IMG/VR virus record: IMGVR_UViG_3300027736_000049
Span: 1-60,106 of that record
DNA: 60,106 nucleotides
From: a virus
Strand: one strand, 5' to 3'
Positions within the stretch are counted from its first letter, which is position 1. Each line of letters starts with the position of its first letter. A program made the position numbers and the translations under genes. The notes beneath the pieces were generated by a model. The model ran no database searches. It was not told the DNA's origin and saw only the letters and a program-made list of their open reading frames with translations. Below are positions 48,763 to 59,560 of the stretch, piece after piece.

Positions 48763-49674
48763 ATGGCTGTTAATCTCTCAGCGATTAAAGACCTTCTCCT
48801 CCCCGGTCTCCGTGGAATTGAAGGCAAGTACGAGCAGATCCCGTCGCAGTACGACAAGATCTTCACGAAGCACGACTCCAAGATGGCGCTGGAGCGTACC
48901 GCTGAAATGCGTTACCTCGGCCTCGCCCAGCTCAAGACCGAAGGCGGCCAGACCTCCTTCGACAACTCGGCTGGCGAACGCTACGTCTACAATCAGGAGC
49001 ACACCGAGATCGCTCTCGGCTACGCCATCACCCGCAAGGCGATTGATGACAACCTGTACAAGACACAGTTCCATCCGTCGAACCTCGGTCTGATCGAGTC
49101 CTTTCAGCAGACCAAGGAAATCTACGGCGCGAACGTGCTGAACACCGCCACGACCTACAATGCGGCCATCGGCGGTGACGGCAAGGCTCTGTGCGCTACT
49201 GACCACCCCATCGACGGTGGCACGGTTGCGAACACCCCCACTGTGCAGGTTGACCTCAATGAGTCCACCCTGCTCAACGGCATGATCGCTATCCGTACAA
49301 ACTTCAAGGATCAGGCTGGTCTGAAGGTGTTCGCTCGCGGTCGCAAGCTCGTGGTTCCCCCGCAGCTTGAGCCTGTCGCTATCCGTCTGACCAAGACTGA
49401 GCTGCGTCCCGGCACTGCGGACAACGACGTGAACGCAATCCTTACAACGGCAGGTGGCCTTCCCGAGGGCTACATGGTCAACGACTTCTTGACCTCCGCC
49501 TCTGCTTGGTTCTTGCTGACCAACATTGACGGCCTGTCGTACATGGAGCGCGTTTCCTTCGAAACCGACATGCAAGTCGATTTTGTGACCGATAACCTTC
49601 TCGTTAAGGGTTATGAGCGTTACAGCTTCGCCTACTACAACTTCCGTGCGATCTTCGGAAGTTTCCCGACCTAA
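48763..49674 (+). CDS. Major capsid protein
   Basis: A 303-aa protein with ribosome site AAGGAG. HK97-like elements are suggested: N-terminal helix ([20 protein letters not shown]), SKMALERTAEMRYLGLAQLK, a long helix (FQQTKEIYGANVLNTATTYN), a P-domain strand KVFARGRKLVVPPQL and an A-domain end RYSFAYYNFRAIFGSFP. Size and order match capsid proteins of podoviruses. It is directly followed by a perfect terminator. Confidence 0.9.
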   Translation: MAVNLSAIKDLLLPGLRGIEGKYEQIPSQYDKIFTKHDSKMALERTAEMRYLGLAQLKTEGGQTSFDNSAGERYVYNQEHTEIALGYAITRKAIDDNLYKTQFHPSNLGLIESFQQTKEIYGANVLNTATTYNAAIGGDGKALCATDHPIDGGTVANTPTVQVDLNESTLLNGMIAIRTNFKDQAGLKVFARGRKLVVPPQLEPVAIRLTKTELRPGTADNDVNAILTTAGGLPEGYMVNDFLTSASAWFLLTNIDGLSYMERVSFETDMQVDFVTDNLLVKGYERYSFAYYNFRAIFGSFPT

Positions 49675-49682
49675 TGCCAATG

Positions 49683-49707
49683 GGCGGGGCCAAAAGCCCC
49701 GCCTTTT
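49683..49707 (+). terminator. Rho-independent terminator after the capsid gene
   Basis: GGCGGGGC, loop CAAAA, GCCCCGCC form a perfect 8-pair stem followed by TTTT. It lies 8 bases after the capsid stop codon. The following 78 bases to the next gene contain no strong promoter I can identify. Confidence 0.88.
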
Positions 49708-49785
49708 ATCTAGGGTTTACAGTCGCGTTGACCGACCTAGCGGACGCTGCACACGACAACGCGACAACTTGTGCAGGAGGCCATC

Positions 49786-50238
49786 ATGGCTATTACTACT
49801 TTCACCGGCCCTATCAAGGCGGGCAATGTTCTGAACACGACCGGCACCACAGCCGGTACGGTTAAGAATGTTGGCTTCGTTGCTATGGCCCAGACCGCAT
49901 CTATCACGCAGGCGGGTTCCGCCACTGCGTATAAGACCGCCATCTGCATCCCGGCCTACAGCCACATCTTGAACATTCAGTTCTTGACAACGGTTGCTTG
50001 GAACGGCGCTGCGGCAACGGTTAGCATCGGCACTAGCGCCACTTCGACGGAGCTTGTTGTTGGGCAAAGCCTTGGCACCATCGGGCAAGCTTCGGCTGGT
50101 CCCGGCGCTGATGCAACTCGCACGGCCCTTTGGACAAACACCGGCTCGACGGACGTGATCATTTACGTTCTGTCTGCCAACACTGGTGCGGGCGTTGGCG
50201 ACATTGTTGTTCGCTATCTCCAAGCCGAAAACGCTTAA
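49786..50238 (+). CDS. Small beta-rich structural protein
   Basis: A 150-aa protein; AGGAGG precedes ATG 49786. A Thr/Ala/Gly beta protein (MAITTFTGPIKAGNVLNTTG; VAWNGAAATVSIGTSATSTE). Similar to the products of 58199 and the C-terminal part of 8243. Likely a head or tail surface protein. Confidence 0.78.
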   Translation: MAITTFTGPIKAGNVLNTTGTTAGTVKNVGFVAMAQTASITQAGSATAYKTAICIPAYSHILNIQFLTTVAWNGAAATVSIGTSATSTELVVGQSLGTIGQASAGPGADATRTALWTNTGSTDVIIYVLSANTGAGVGDIVVRYLQAENA

Positions 50239-50259
50239 TCTCAGCCATAGGAGGCTACT

Positions 50260-50547
50260 ATGAAGGGTCGTAAGAAGCGTGAAGAGGGTGGTCGTAATCT
50301 GGCTGCCGAGGATGTCAACAAGAAGAACATGTCCTACACCTATGAGAATAAAGTTGGCCCTGCCGCTGAAGAGCGTAAGGCTGGCGGCAAGGTGAAGGGT
50401 GACAAGGCTATGTCCAATGCCGGTCGCAAGCCCCGCAAGTCCGGTGGCCGCGCTGGTTCGGATCAGAGCCCGTTCTCGTCTGCTCTCAAGGGCACGGCTC
50501 CCAAGGGCCGTTCGCTCGACAAGATTACGATGGGAACAAACATCTAA
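50260..50547 (+). CDS. Small basic Gly/Lys-rich protein
   Basis: A 95-aa protein with ribosome site ATAGGAGG. Very Lys/Arg/Gly-rich and likely disordered. NAGRKPRKSGGRAG is shared with the larger protein at 44829. Such basic head-region proteins could bind DNA or act as internal scaffold. Followed by a terminator. Confidence 0.75.
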   Translation: MKGRKKREEGGRNLAAEDVNKKNMSYTYENKVGPAAEERKAGGKVKGDKAMSNAGRKPRKSGGRAGSDQSPFSSALKGTAPKGRSLDKITMGTNI

Positions 50548-50574
50548 GTTGCGTACTTAGTGTCAGTGTAACGG

Positions 50575-50599
50575 ACGGGGGCCTCAGTGCCCCCGTTTT
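50575..50599 (+). terminator. Rho-independent terminator
   Basis: ACGGGGGC, loop CTCAGT, GCCCCCGT make a perfect 8-pair stem followed by TTT. Only 16 bases separate it from the next gene, leaving no room for a promoter, so it must be partly read through. Confidence 0.8.
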
Positions 50600-50615
50600 A
50601 CCATGAGGGGCGAAA

Positions 50616-50855
50616 ATGGCTGGAGCTTGGACGCGCAAAGAGGGTAAAGCCCCGTCTGGTGGGCTGAACGAAAAGGGCCGGGCGTCTCTCAGGGCGCAGG
50701 GCCATGACATCAAGCGCCCCCAGCCAGAAGGGGGTTCGCGAAAAGAGAGCTTCTGTGCTAGGATGACTGGGATGAAGCGAAAGCTGACTGGCTCCGCCAA
50801 GGCGGCAGATCCTGACAGTCGCATCAACAAGTCACTTCGAAAGTGGGATTGCTGA
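50616..50855 (+). CDS. DUF6321-like basic protein
   Basis: A 79-aa protein starting MAGAWTRKEGKAPSGGLNEK. GRASLRAQGHDIKRPQPEGG, RKESFCARMTGMKRKLTG and DPDSRINKSLRKWDC match a conserved small phage family (DUF6321-like) found near capsid genes. Function unknown; its positive charge suggests nucleic-acid contact. Confidence 0.85.
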   Translation: MAGAWTRKEGKAPSGGLNEKGRASLRAQGHDIKRPQPEGGSRKESFCARMTGMKRKLTGSAKAADPDSRINKSLRKWDC

Positions 50856-50856
50856 C

Positions 50857-51018
50857 GTGGACAAACCATTCTGGGAAAAAGAAGCCCCGAAAGATGCCAA
50901 AGTTAAGCATCTGGATCGCAAGCACAAGCAGTCTGCCAAGGCTATGGCGCGCGCGGCTGGTCGGCCTTATCCGAATTTGGTCGATAATGCCGCAGCGTCT
51001 CGCATGAAGGGAAAGTAA
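50857..51018 (+). CDS. 53-aa conserved basic protein
   Basis: GTG start one base after the previous stop. Begins VDKPFWEKEAPKDAKVKHLD and has AMARAAGRPYPNLVDN, a motif recurring in small phage proteins beside capsid genes. The end is ASRMKGK. Basic and mostly helical. Real by spacing, overlap-free packing and motif, though short. Confidence 0.75.
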   Translation: MDKPFWEKEAPKDAKVKHLDRKHKQSAKAMARAAGRPYPNLVDNAAASRMKGK

Positions 51019-51020
51019 AC

Positions 51021-51368
51021 ATGCAGCCGATTACAGTTTCCACCACCGACGCCTCTGGCGGAACCACCTACAGCCGCTCGGTTCGCATGGATAGCTGGGC
51101 CAATGCTCAGACCATCATTCAGGTGAACGTCACGGGAAGTGCGACTTACACGGTCGAGACCTCGATGGACGACCCCAACAGCCCCACCAATCCCGTTGCA
51201 GTGGCCAGTATGGTTTGGGTTAACTGCGCCGACAGCGCCGTTGTTGCCAAGACTGCCAGCGCACAGGGCGTTGTGGTGGCTACGCCTACGTTCATCCGCA
51301 TCAAGCAGACGGCGGGCGCTGGCTCGACAACGATGACGCTCGCGCAATTTGGTAATGCCCCTTACTAA
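51021..51368 (+). CDS. Beta-rich structural hypothetical protein
   Basis: A 115-aa protein (MQPITVSTTDASGGTTYSRS). Strands ANAQTIIQVNVTGSATYTVE and TSMDDPNSPTNPVAVASMVW suggest an immunoglobulin-like fold. The end is TMTLAQFGNAPY. Related forms are common in aquatic phage head-tail regions; likely head-completion or decoration. Confidence 0.78.
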   Translation: MQPITVSTTDASGGTTYSRSVRMDSWANAQTIIQVNVTGSATYTVETSMDDPNSPTNPVAVASMVWVNCADSAVVAKTASAQGVVVATPTFIRIKQTAGAGSTTMTLAQFGNAPY

Positions 51369-51376
51369 GGTGAGCC

Positions 51377-52069
51377 ATGACGACCAGCGGAACATACACG
51401 TTCAATCCGTCGCTTGGTGAGCTTGTCATCTATGCGTTCAATCTGTGTGGGCTTCGGGGCACGAGTGTGCTTCAGGAGCATATGCAGAGCGCCAGAATGG
51501 CAAGCAACATGTTGCTGTCCCGCTGGGCGAACCAAGGGGTCAATTTGTGGAAAGTTGACCTTGTGACGGTTGCGCTTGTCACTGGGCAAGCCACCTACAC
51601 CGTAGACGCCAACACTGTCGTCATGCTCGACGCCTACGTCACCAATGACCAGACCGGCGAAAACATCGACCGCATTATCATGCCCGTCAGCCGCACGGAG
51701 TATGCGAGCTACCCAAACAAGGAGCAGCAGGGTTTTCCGACTGTTTTTTGGTTTGATCGCCTGCTGTCCCCGACTGTGACGCTTTGGCCTGTTCCCAATG
51801 TCGATAATGGTCCAAGTACCCTTAGTTATTATCGGGTAACGCAGATACAGGACTCCAACCTGTCCAGCGGTCAGACGGTGGACATACCCTATTTGTGGAT
51901 GGAGGCGTTCGCCTATGGATTGGCGACCCGGCTATCTCAGATATGGGCTCCAGACAAGCTGGCGCTCCTGAAGCCGTTTGCTGACGAAGCTTATGCCATT
52001 GCGGCGGAACAGAACGTAGAGCAGGCAAATACGTACATCTCCCCCATGATTAGCGGCTACTTTAGATGA
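51377..52069 (+). CDS. Head-tail adaptor (P22 gp4-like tail accessory)
   Basis: A 230-aa protein. ELVIYAFNLCGLRGTSVLQE and SARMASNMLLSRWANQGVNL form the helical core seen in gp4/gp11-like adaptors. LPYLWMEAFAYGLATRL-type helices and a long C-terminal helix (LKPFADEAYAIAAEQNVEQA) complete the pattern. A second adaptor-like protein is at 5412. The stop overlaps the endonuclease start. Confidence 0.82.
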   Translation: MTTSGTYTFNPSLGELVIYAFNLCGLRGTSVLQEHMQSARMASNMLLSRWANQGVNLWKVDLVTVALVTGQATYTVDANTVVMLDAYVTNDQTGENIDRIIMPVSRTEYASYPNKEQQGFPTVFWFDRLLSPTVTLWPVPNVDNGPSTLSYYRVTQIQDSNLSSGQTVDIPYLWMEAFAYGLATRLSQIWAPDKLALLKPFADEAYAIAAEQNVEQANTYISPMISGYFR

Positions 52070-52719
52070 CAAATTTTTATGTCTATGAACATTGGAGAAC
52101 TGATAGGGACGAATGCTTTTACGTTGGTAAAGGGCATGGTAGTCGCGCGTATGATATGCGGCGGCGCAACAATTACCATAAAGCCATCGTAAACAAAGTT
52201 CGTAAATTTGGTTTTGCCATTGAGGTAAAAATTGTTGCGTCAAATTTATTTGAAGAAGAAGCTTATCGTTTGGAAGTTGAGCAAATTCAATTTTGGAAAA
52301 GCTCAAACATTGAATTAGCCAATTTATCTTCCGGCGGCAGGGGTGGCTCTAGCGGCGTAAAAGCATCTGAAGAAAAACGCAAAAAAATATCTGAAAGCTT
52401 GAAAGGGCACAAAGTTTCCAGTGAGCAAAAAAAGAAGCATTCAGAGACATATAAAAAAAATATGACGCAAGAACGTAGAGAAGATTTGCGTCAAAGAGGT
52501 TTGAAAAATGTAAATGTGTTCAAAGAGTATCAAATGATGGGCCCGCGCGCTTCATCAAAAAAAGTCATGTGCGTGGATGACAATAAAGAGTTTGAATCTG
52601 CATCAGCAGCAGCGCGGTTTTACAAAACTGCTAAATCCGCGATAATAGAATTGTGCAATGGTCAAAAGAACCGAAAAACTGTTAAGGGAAAAGTTTTTAC
52701 GTACTTAGAGGAGTCGTAA
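52066..52719 (+). CDS. GIY-YIG homing endonuclease with NUMOD domains
   Basis: A 217-aa protein. YVYEHWRTDRDECFYVGKGH is the GIY-YIG variant (YVY..., YVGKG), R29/E-type catalytic residues follow. EKRKKISESLKGHKVSSEQK is a NUMOD3 motif, and residues about 165-215 (VMCVDDNKEFESASAAARFY) a NUMOD1-like end. It is clearly more AT-rich than its neighbours and sits between two structural genes with 4- and 1-base overlaps, typical of a free-standing mobile endonuclease. Confidence 0.9.
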   Translation: MTNFYVYEHWRTDRDECFYVGKGHGSRAYDMRRRNNYHKAIVNKVRKFGFAIEVKIVASNLFEEEAYRLEVEQIQFWKSSNIELANLSSGGRGGSSGVKASEEKRKKISESLKGHKVSSEQKKKHSETYKKNMTQERREDLRQRGLKNVNVFKEYQMMGPRASSKKVMCVDDNKEFESASAAARFYKTAKSAIIELCNGQKNRKTVKGKVFTYLEES

Positions 52720-53452
52720 TGGCATATGCTTCGCAATCCGGTAGGGCGCGAACAAGCGCAACAAACCCGCAAGCTTTTGCTGTATGCGACCGTTGCGCTA
52801 TTTGGGCTAATCACGTTGATTTGCGTTGGCAGTATGATTGGGCGGGCGCTTCGCTCATTAACAAGCGCATCCTTGTTTGCAGCAATTGCTATGACAATCC
52901 GCAAGAACAACTGCGCGCCATTGTGTTGCCCGCAGATCCGACGCCCATCATGAATGCCCGCGTTGAGCCCTACGCTTGGGACGAAGTGGATCGTCGTCAG
53001 GTGTCTGGCTATGACACAACAAATTCAACGACGGGTATCCCTGTTCAGGCCGGCCCCATTCGCGTTACGTCGCTTGACGATGAGGCGACTGAGGACAAGC
53101 GCGTCACGCAACAGACCGGCGAGGCTCCATATGGGACCAATCAGCTCCCCGGCACTGATCCTAATGCCGTGACCTATCGAAACATCGTGAATGTTGCTAA
53201 TAATGGCATTGGGGCCATTCGGGTGACGGTTAGCCTCACTTCTGGCTTCATATCCGGCCAAAGAGTGATCATTCAGGAAGTTGAGGGGGTCACTAATGCC
53301 AATGGACGCTGGACCATCACGGTCATCAATCAGACCCAGTTTGACCTTCGAAACTCGACTTATTCGGGTACTTACACGTCTGGCGGGTATGTTATCAATG
53401 ATCCCAGCCTGCCGCCCGGCTTCACTGAAATTCCGAGGACGGGACCGCTCTG

Positions 53453-53453
<1 letters not shown>
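52719..53453 (+). CDS. Virion protein with N-terminal zinc ribbon
   Basis: A 244-aa protein. AVCDRCAIW (about 21-29) and VCSNCYDNP (about 52-60) form a C-x2-C...C-x2-C zinc site. From residue 140 a beta domain ([34 protein letters not shown]) resembles baseplate/neck beta modules also seen in the nozzle protein. It lies before the fibre genes, so a fibre-attachment role is plausible. TAATG and TGATG overlaps couple it to both neighbours. Confidence 0.82.
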
Positions 53454-56170
<2,717 letters not shown>

Positions 56171-56180
56171 GGGATAACAG

Positions 56181-56816
56181 ATGACCATCTCTCGCAACAT
56201 ATCAGTCATGGCGCAGGGTGCTAGTAGCTCTGGCATTCTCGCTGGCGGCTACGGCGGGCTTGGCGCAAGCGTGTCGCCAACGACTGCTGGCAATGTGCTG
56301 TTCACTGCGGACGGGTCGGTGTGGTCTTCTACGCAGAAGATTGTGCAGGGCACTTCTGTGGCGTCCACAAGCGGAACCAGCATTGCGTTTACTGCATTGC
56401 CCGCTTGGGTGAAGCGCATCACAATACAGTTTCAGGGCGTCAGCACTAGCGGCTCTTCCAATATGTTAGCGCAGCTTGGTACTGGTGCTACTCCAACCTA
56501 CACGACATCTGGATATATCGGAGCCAGAGCAACCATCTTCAACGCCAACTCCACTACTGCTACCGTGTATTCTGCGGGATACCTTATCGGCGACGGATTT
56601 GGTGCAGCATATTTGCTTCATGGAACGATGGTTATCACAAATTTAACTGGCAACACTTGGGTAGAAAGCCATTCAATGGGCAGAAGCGATAATGCCATGG
56701 CAAATGTTGGCGGCGGATCTATAGCTCTTGGCGCGGCACTCACCGCCGTTCGCCTTACCACCGTCAACGGCACCGACACCTTCGACGCAGGCAGCGTCAA
56801 CATTCTCTACGAATAG
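56181..56816 (+). CDS. Fibre-tip or tail beta-structure protein
   Basis: A 211-aa Ser/Thr/Gly-rich beta protein (MTISRNISVMAQGASSSGIL). TSIAFTALPAWVKRITIQFQ and NSTTATVYSAGYLIG continue the beta pattern, ending FDAGSVNILYE. The ALPAWVKRITI...G segment is familiar from phage tail-fibre proteins. Likely part of the fibre complex. Confidence 0.78.
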   Translation: MTISRNISVMAQGASSSGILAGGYGGLGASVSPTTAGNVLFTADGSVWSSTQKIVQGTSVASTSGTSIAFTALPAWVKRITIQFQGVSTSGSSNMLAQLGTGATPTYTTSGYIGARATIFNANSTTATVYSAGYLIGDGFGAAYLLHGTMVITNLTGNTWVESHSMGRSDNAMANVGGGSIALGAALTAVRLTTVNGTDTFDAGSVNILYE

Positions 56817-56825
56817 GGGGCACAT

Positions 56826-57020
56826 ATGGAACGCATAGAGGTCAACGTCGAGACTGGTGAAGTCACGGTCATCCAGTACACGCCAGAGGAAGAGGCTGCT
56901 GCGCTGGCCTATGCTGCGTCTCTGCCCGCACCCGAAGAGCCCGCCAAGCCGACGCTGGAGCAGCTTCAGGCGCAGCTTACGGCTATCTCTGCGCAGATGC
57001 AGTCGCTGGCGGCTGGTTAA
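56826..57020 (+). CDS. Small fibre-assembly-like protein
   Basis: A 64-aa protein starting MERIEVNVETGEVTVIQYTP. It has an acidic linker (EEEAAALAYAASLPAPEEP) and a helix LEQLQAQLTAISAQMQSLAA. The plan matches small phage proteins acting with tail fibres. The ribosome site is TAGGGGGC. Confidence 0.75.
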   Translation: MERIEVNVETGEVTVIQYTPEEEAAALAYAASLPAPEEPAKPTLEQLQAQLTAISAQMQSLAAG

Positions 57021-57077
57021 GTGAAACTAGATTTTTGTGTTGGTTTCGGAGTAAGATAGGGGAACGGAGTCCCGTTA

Positions 57078-57671
57078 ATGGCCAATCAGCAGATCCCAAA
57101 CTTGCCAGCAGCTATCTCCCTCGGCGGGGCCGAGGAGGTTGAGGTTGTGCAGGCTGGCGTCTCGCGCCGGGCCACAACGCAGCAAATTGCTGACTTAAAG
57201 GGTATCGGACCTACGGGCCCCACGGGCAGCATTGGCTTGTCGGGGCCCACCGGGCCCACGGGAACAGTTGGGCCAACGGGGGCATTTGGGGGACCTACCG
57301 GGCCTACGGGCGTTGCCGGGCCTACTGGACCCACGGGGCCTACAGGGCAGTTAGGGGCTACGGGGCCCACGGGTTTGGGGGCTACCGGCCCCACAGGACC
57401 AACTGGCGCGGCCTCAACAGCCGCTGGACCTACTGGTCCTACGGGGGCCGGAACAACAGGCCCGACCGGCCCAACAGGGGCTGGGTCATCGGTAGCAGGG
57501 CCTACCGGGCCTACGGGAAGTGCCGGAGCCAACGGGGCCGCTGGACCTACGGGGCCAACTGGGGCAAACTCAACGGTAGCAGGGCCTACTGGCCCAACTG
57601 GGGCCACTGGTCCGACAGGTAGTGTATCCAACGCAACGGCGATCCAGTTCGCCATTCTATTCGGACTTTAG
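57078..57671 (+). CDS. Short collagen-like fibre protein
   Basis: A 197-aa protein. The N-terminal 45 residues ([20 protein letters not shown], then [19 protein letters not shown]) parallel the 905-aa fibre. GPTGPTG repeats then run to near the end ([16 protein letters not shown]). There is no binding domain. An HNH endonuclease follows after 10 bases, so this may be a truncated copy or a simple spike/spacer. Confidence 0.85.
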   Translation: MANQQIPNLPAAISLGGAEEVEVVQAGVSRRATTQQIADLKGIGPTGPTGSIGLSGPTGPTGTVGPTGAFGGPTGPTGVAGPTGPTGPTGQLGATGPTGLGATGPTGPTGAASTAAGPTGPTGAGTTGPTGPTGAGSSVAGPTGPTGSAGANGAAGPTGPTGANSTVAGPTGPTGATGPTGSVSNATAIQFAILFGL

Positions 57672-57681
57672 GAGAACCGCC

Positions 57682-58185
57682 GTGAACCTGACCCGGGAAA
57701 TGCTCAAAGAGATGTTTGAATACCGGGAAGACGGTAATCTCATCCGTAAGCATACCGTCAGCGGAAATGGCAATAAGGCTGGTCGTGTGGTTGGGACCAA
57801 GCCAAGAATGACGCGCGGTAATAGATATTCTGTCACTACAATTAATGGCAGTCATTGGTGCGTTCACAAACTTATTTATCTGTATCATCATGGTCGGGTT
57901 CCAAGTCAGCTAGATCATGTCAATGGAAATACAGCAGACAATCGGATTGAAAATCTCAGAGAAGCCACGTCTTCCGAAAATATGCGGAACAGAAAGATTT
58001 TTTCCAATAACAAATCTGGCCATAAGGGCGTATCGTGGAGCAAAGCTCACGGTAAATGGTTTGTTTATATGAACGTCAATAACGCTCGAAAGAATTTCGG
58101 GTATTATGACGATCTGGAAATAGCTGCCCTTCTGGCCTCAGAAGTGCGTGATCTTCACCATGGCAACTTCGTTTGCCAACGATAG
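57682..58185 (+). CDS. HNH homing endonuclease with AP2-like domain
   Basis: A 167-aa protein; AGGAG precedes the GTG start. The HNH core runs from VHKLIYLYHHGRVPSQLDHV to NGNTADNRIENLREATSSEN. KSGHKGVSWSKAHGKWFVYM is an AP2/ERF-like DNA-binding motif at the end. Typical mobile phage endonuclease, AT-richer than neighbours, inserted among fibre genes. Confidence 0.92.
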   Translation: MNLTREMLKEMFEYREDGNLIRKHTVSGNGNKAGRVVGTKPRMTRGNRYSVTTINGSHWCVHKLIYLYHHGRVPSQLDHVNGNTADNRIENLREATSSENMRNRKIFSNNKSGHKGVSWSKAHGKWFVYMNVNNARKNFGYYDDLEIAALLASEVRDLHHGNFVCQR

Positions 58186-58198
58186 AAGGATTGTTACA

Positions 58199-58594
58199 TT
58201 GTCAAACCCAAACATTGCAGCCGTAACCGCCATCTACGGCGTGACCACCTACTACACGCCGTCCGGCACGTCGGCGGTGGTTCTGCTCCCCAATGCCGCC
58301 GCCAGCGGCACGGTGATGCGGGTCAACCAGATCGTCGCCTCCAACGTCGATGGCACGAACGCCGTTAACGCTACGGTGTCGATCTACACCAACGGCGCTG
58401 TAGCTCAGGGCTCGGCTCCCGCTGGCGGCACAGCATACCCCATCATTTCGACGGTTTCTGTGCCCGCCAACGCCTCGCTGATAGTTGCGGATAAGACGAC
58501 CAACATCTATCTGATGGAGGGAACGTCGATCACGGTGACGAGCGGCACGGCGAGCAAGATCACCTACAGCGTTTCCTATGAGCTGATCTCGTAA
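58199..58594 (+). CDS. Small beta-rich structural protein
   Basis: A 131-aa protein. TTG at 58199 with AAGGA 8 bases upstream is the likely start; an in-frame ATG lies inside the HNH gene. IAAVTAIYGVTTYYTPSGTS, then VVLLPNAAASGTVMRVNQIV and VSVPANASLIVADKTTNIYL. Beta-sandwich style, similar to the proteins at 49786 and 8243. Likely virion surface. Confidence 0.75.
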   Translation: MSNPNIAAVTAIYGVTTYYTPSGTSAVVLLPNAAASGTVMRVNQIVASNVDGTNAVNATVSIYTNGAVAQGSAPAGGTAYPIISTVSVPANASLIVADKTTNIYLMEGTSITVTSGTASKITYSVSYELIS

Positions 58595-58603
58595 GGATAA
58601 ACC

Positions 58604-59560
58604 ATGTCCAGACGCTACAAGGGCGGTGTAATTAGCGCGACTGCGCCGACGACCAGCACGTCAGCGGCTACAGGCGTTTGGACGCTGCCGCAGCAGATGC
58701 AGGCGCAGGCGGCCGGGACGTGGCCTTCACCTGCTGGTTCTCAGTCCTACACTACTGCTGGGTCATACACTTGGGTTGCCCCTGCGGGTGTGACTTCGGT
58801 TTCTGTTGTTGCAGTTGGCGGTGGGGCCGCTGGTACACCGGGTTTATATAATTGCTGCTGTAGCAGCTACGTAGGTGGTGTCGGCGGTGGTGGTGGCGGC
58901 TTAGGGTATATCAATAATTATTCTGTTACACCCGGCAATTCATATAACCTTGTTGTTGGAAATACGGCTTCGTCAAATCAAAATGGAAATTTTAGCCAGT
59001 TTGTAAATGCAACAACTGTAAAAGGATTTGGTGGTATTGGTGCTGGTGCAGGCCCTGCGGGTGGAACCTACTATGGTACAGGTGGCGGTAATGGTGGTAA
59101 TGGTGGAAGCCCCTCTGTATATTCCAATGGTTCAGGAGGAGGCGGCGCTGGTGGATATTCTGGAACTGGTGGCAATGGCGGTAGCTTATATTCCCTTGCT
59201 GGGGGCAATGCTGCTGCTTGTAGTGGGGGCGCTGGCGGTGGTGGTAGTTACAACGGAGCTGACCAAAGCGGCGGCGCTGGTGGCGGTGTAGGAATATTAG
59301 GTAAAGGAAGCACTGGGAGTGGCGGTATATCTCAACCTAGTCCAACCGGCGGTGGCAGAGGTAGTTGTGGAACATCTGGCAGTAGTGGTAGCGCCGTATA
59401 CCCCCAAACTGGAGGAGCGGGAGGCGCTTATGGGGGCGGCGGCGGCGGCGGCGGCGGCGCCGGCCTCAACCTCGGTGGCCAAGGCGCAGGCGGCGCAGTC
59501 CGCATAGTCTGGCCCGGCGCGACCCGTCAATTCCCATCAACTAACGTAGGTTCTCCATGA
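58604..59560 (+). CDS. Glycine-rich tail protein (first paralogue)
   Basis: A 318-aa protein. An N-terminal segment (MSRRYKGGVISATAPTTSTS...GVWTLPQQMQAQAAGTWP) and a beta motif (AGSYTWVAPAGVTSVSVVAV) precede about 200 residues of glycine-rich sequence ending VRIVWPGATRQFPSTNVGSP. The same plan recurs in the next gene. These are likely distal fibre or adhesin proteins. The stop overlaps the next start (ATGA). Confidence 0.85.
   Translation: MSRRYKGGVISATAPTTSTSAATGVWTLPQQMQAQAAGTWPSPAGSQSYTTAGSYTWVAPAGVTSVSVVAVGGGAAGTPGLYNCCCSSYVGGVGGGGGGLGYINNYSVTPGNSYNLVVGNTASSNQNGNFSQFVNATTVKGFGGIGAGAGPAGGTYYGTGGGNGGNGGSPSVYSNGSGGGGAGGYSGTGGNGGSLYSLAGGNAAACSGGAGGGGSYNGADQSGGAGGGVGILGKGSTGSGGISQPSPTGGGRGSCGTSGSSGSAVYPQTGGAGGAYGGGGGGGGGAGLNLGGQGAGGAVRIVWPGATRQFPSTNVGSP

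Noticed and set aside
48778-49680. 300-codon frame antisense to the capsid gene
   Set aside because: It mirrors the capsid gene almost exactly, a usual effect of GC-rich codon bias; no ribosome site and the opposite direction to the late block.
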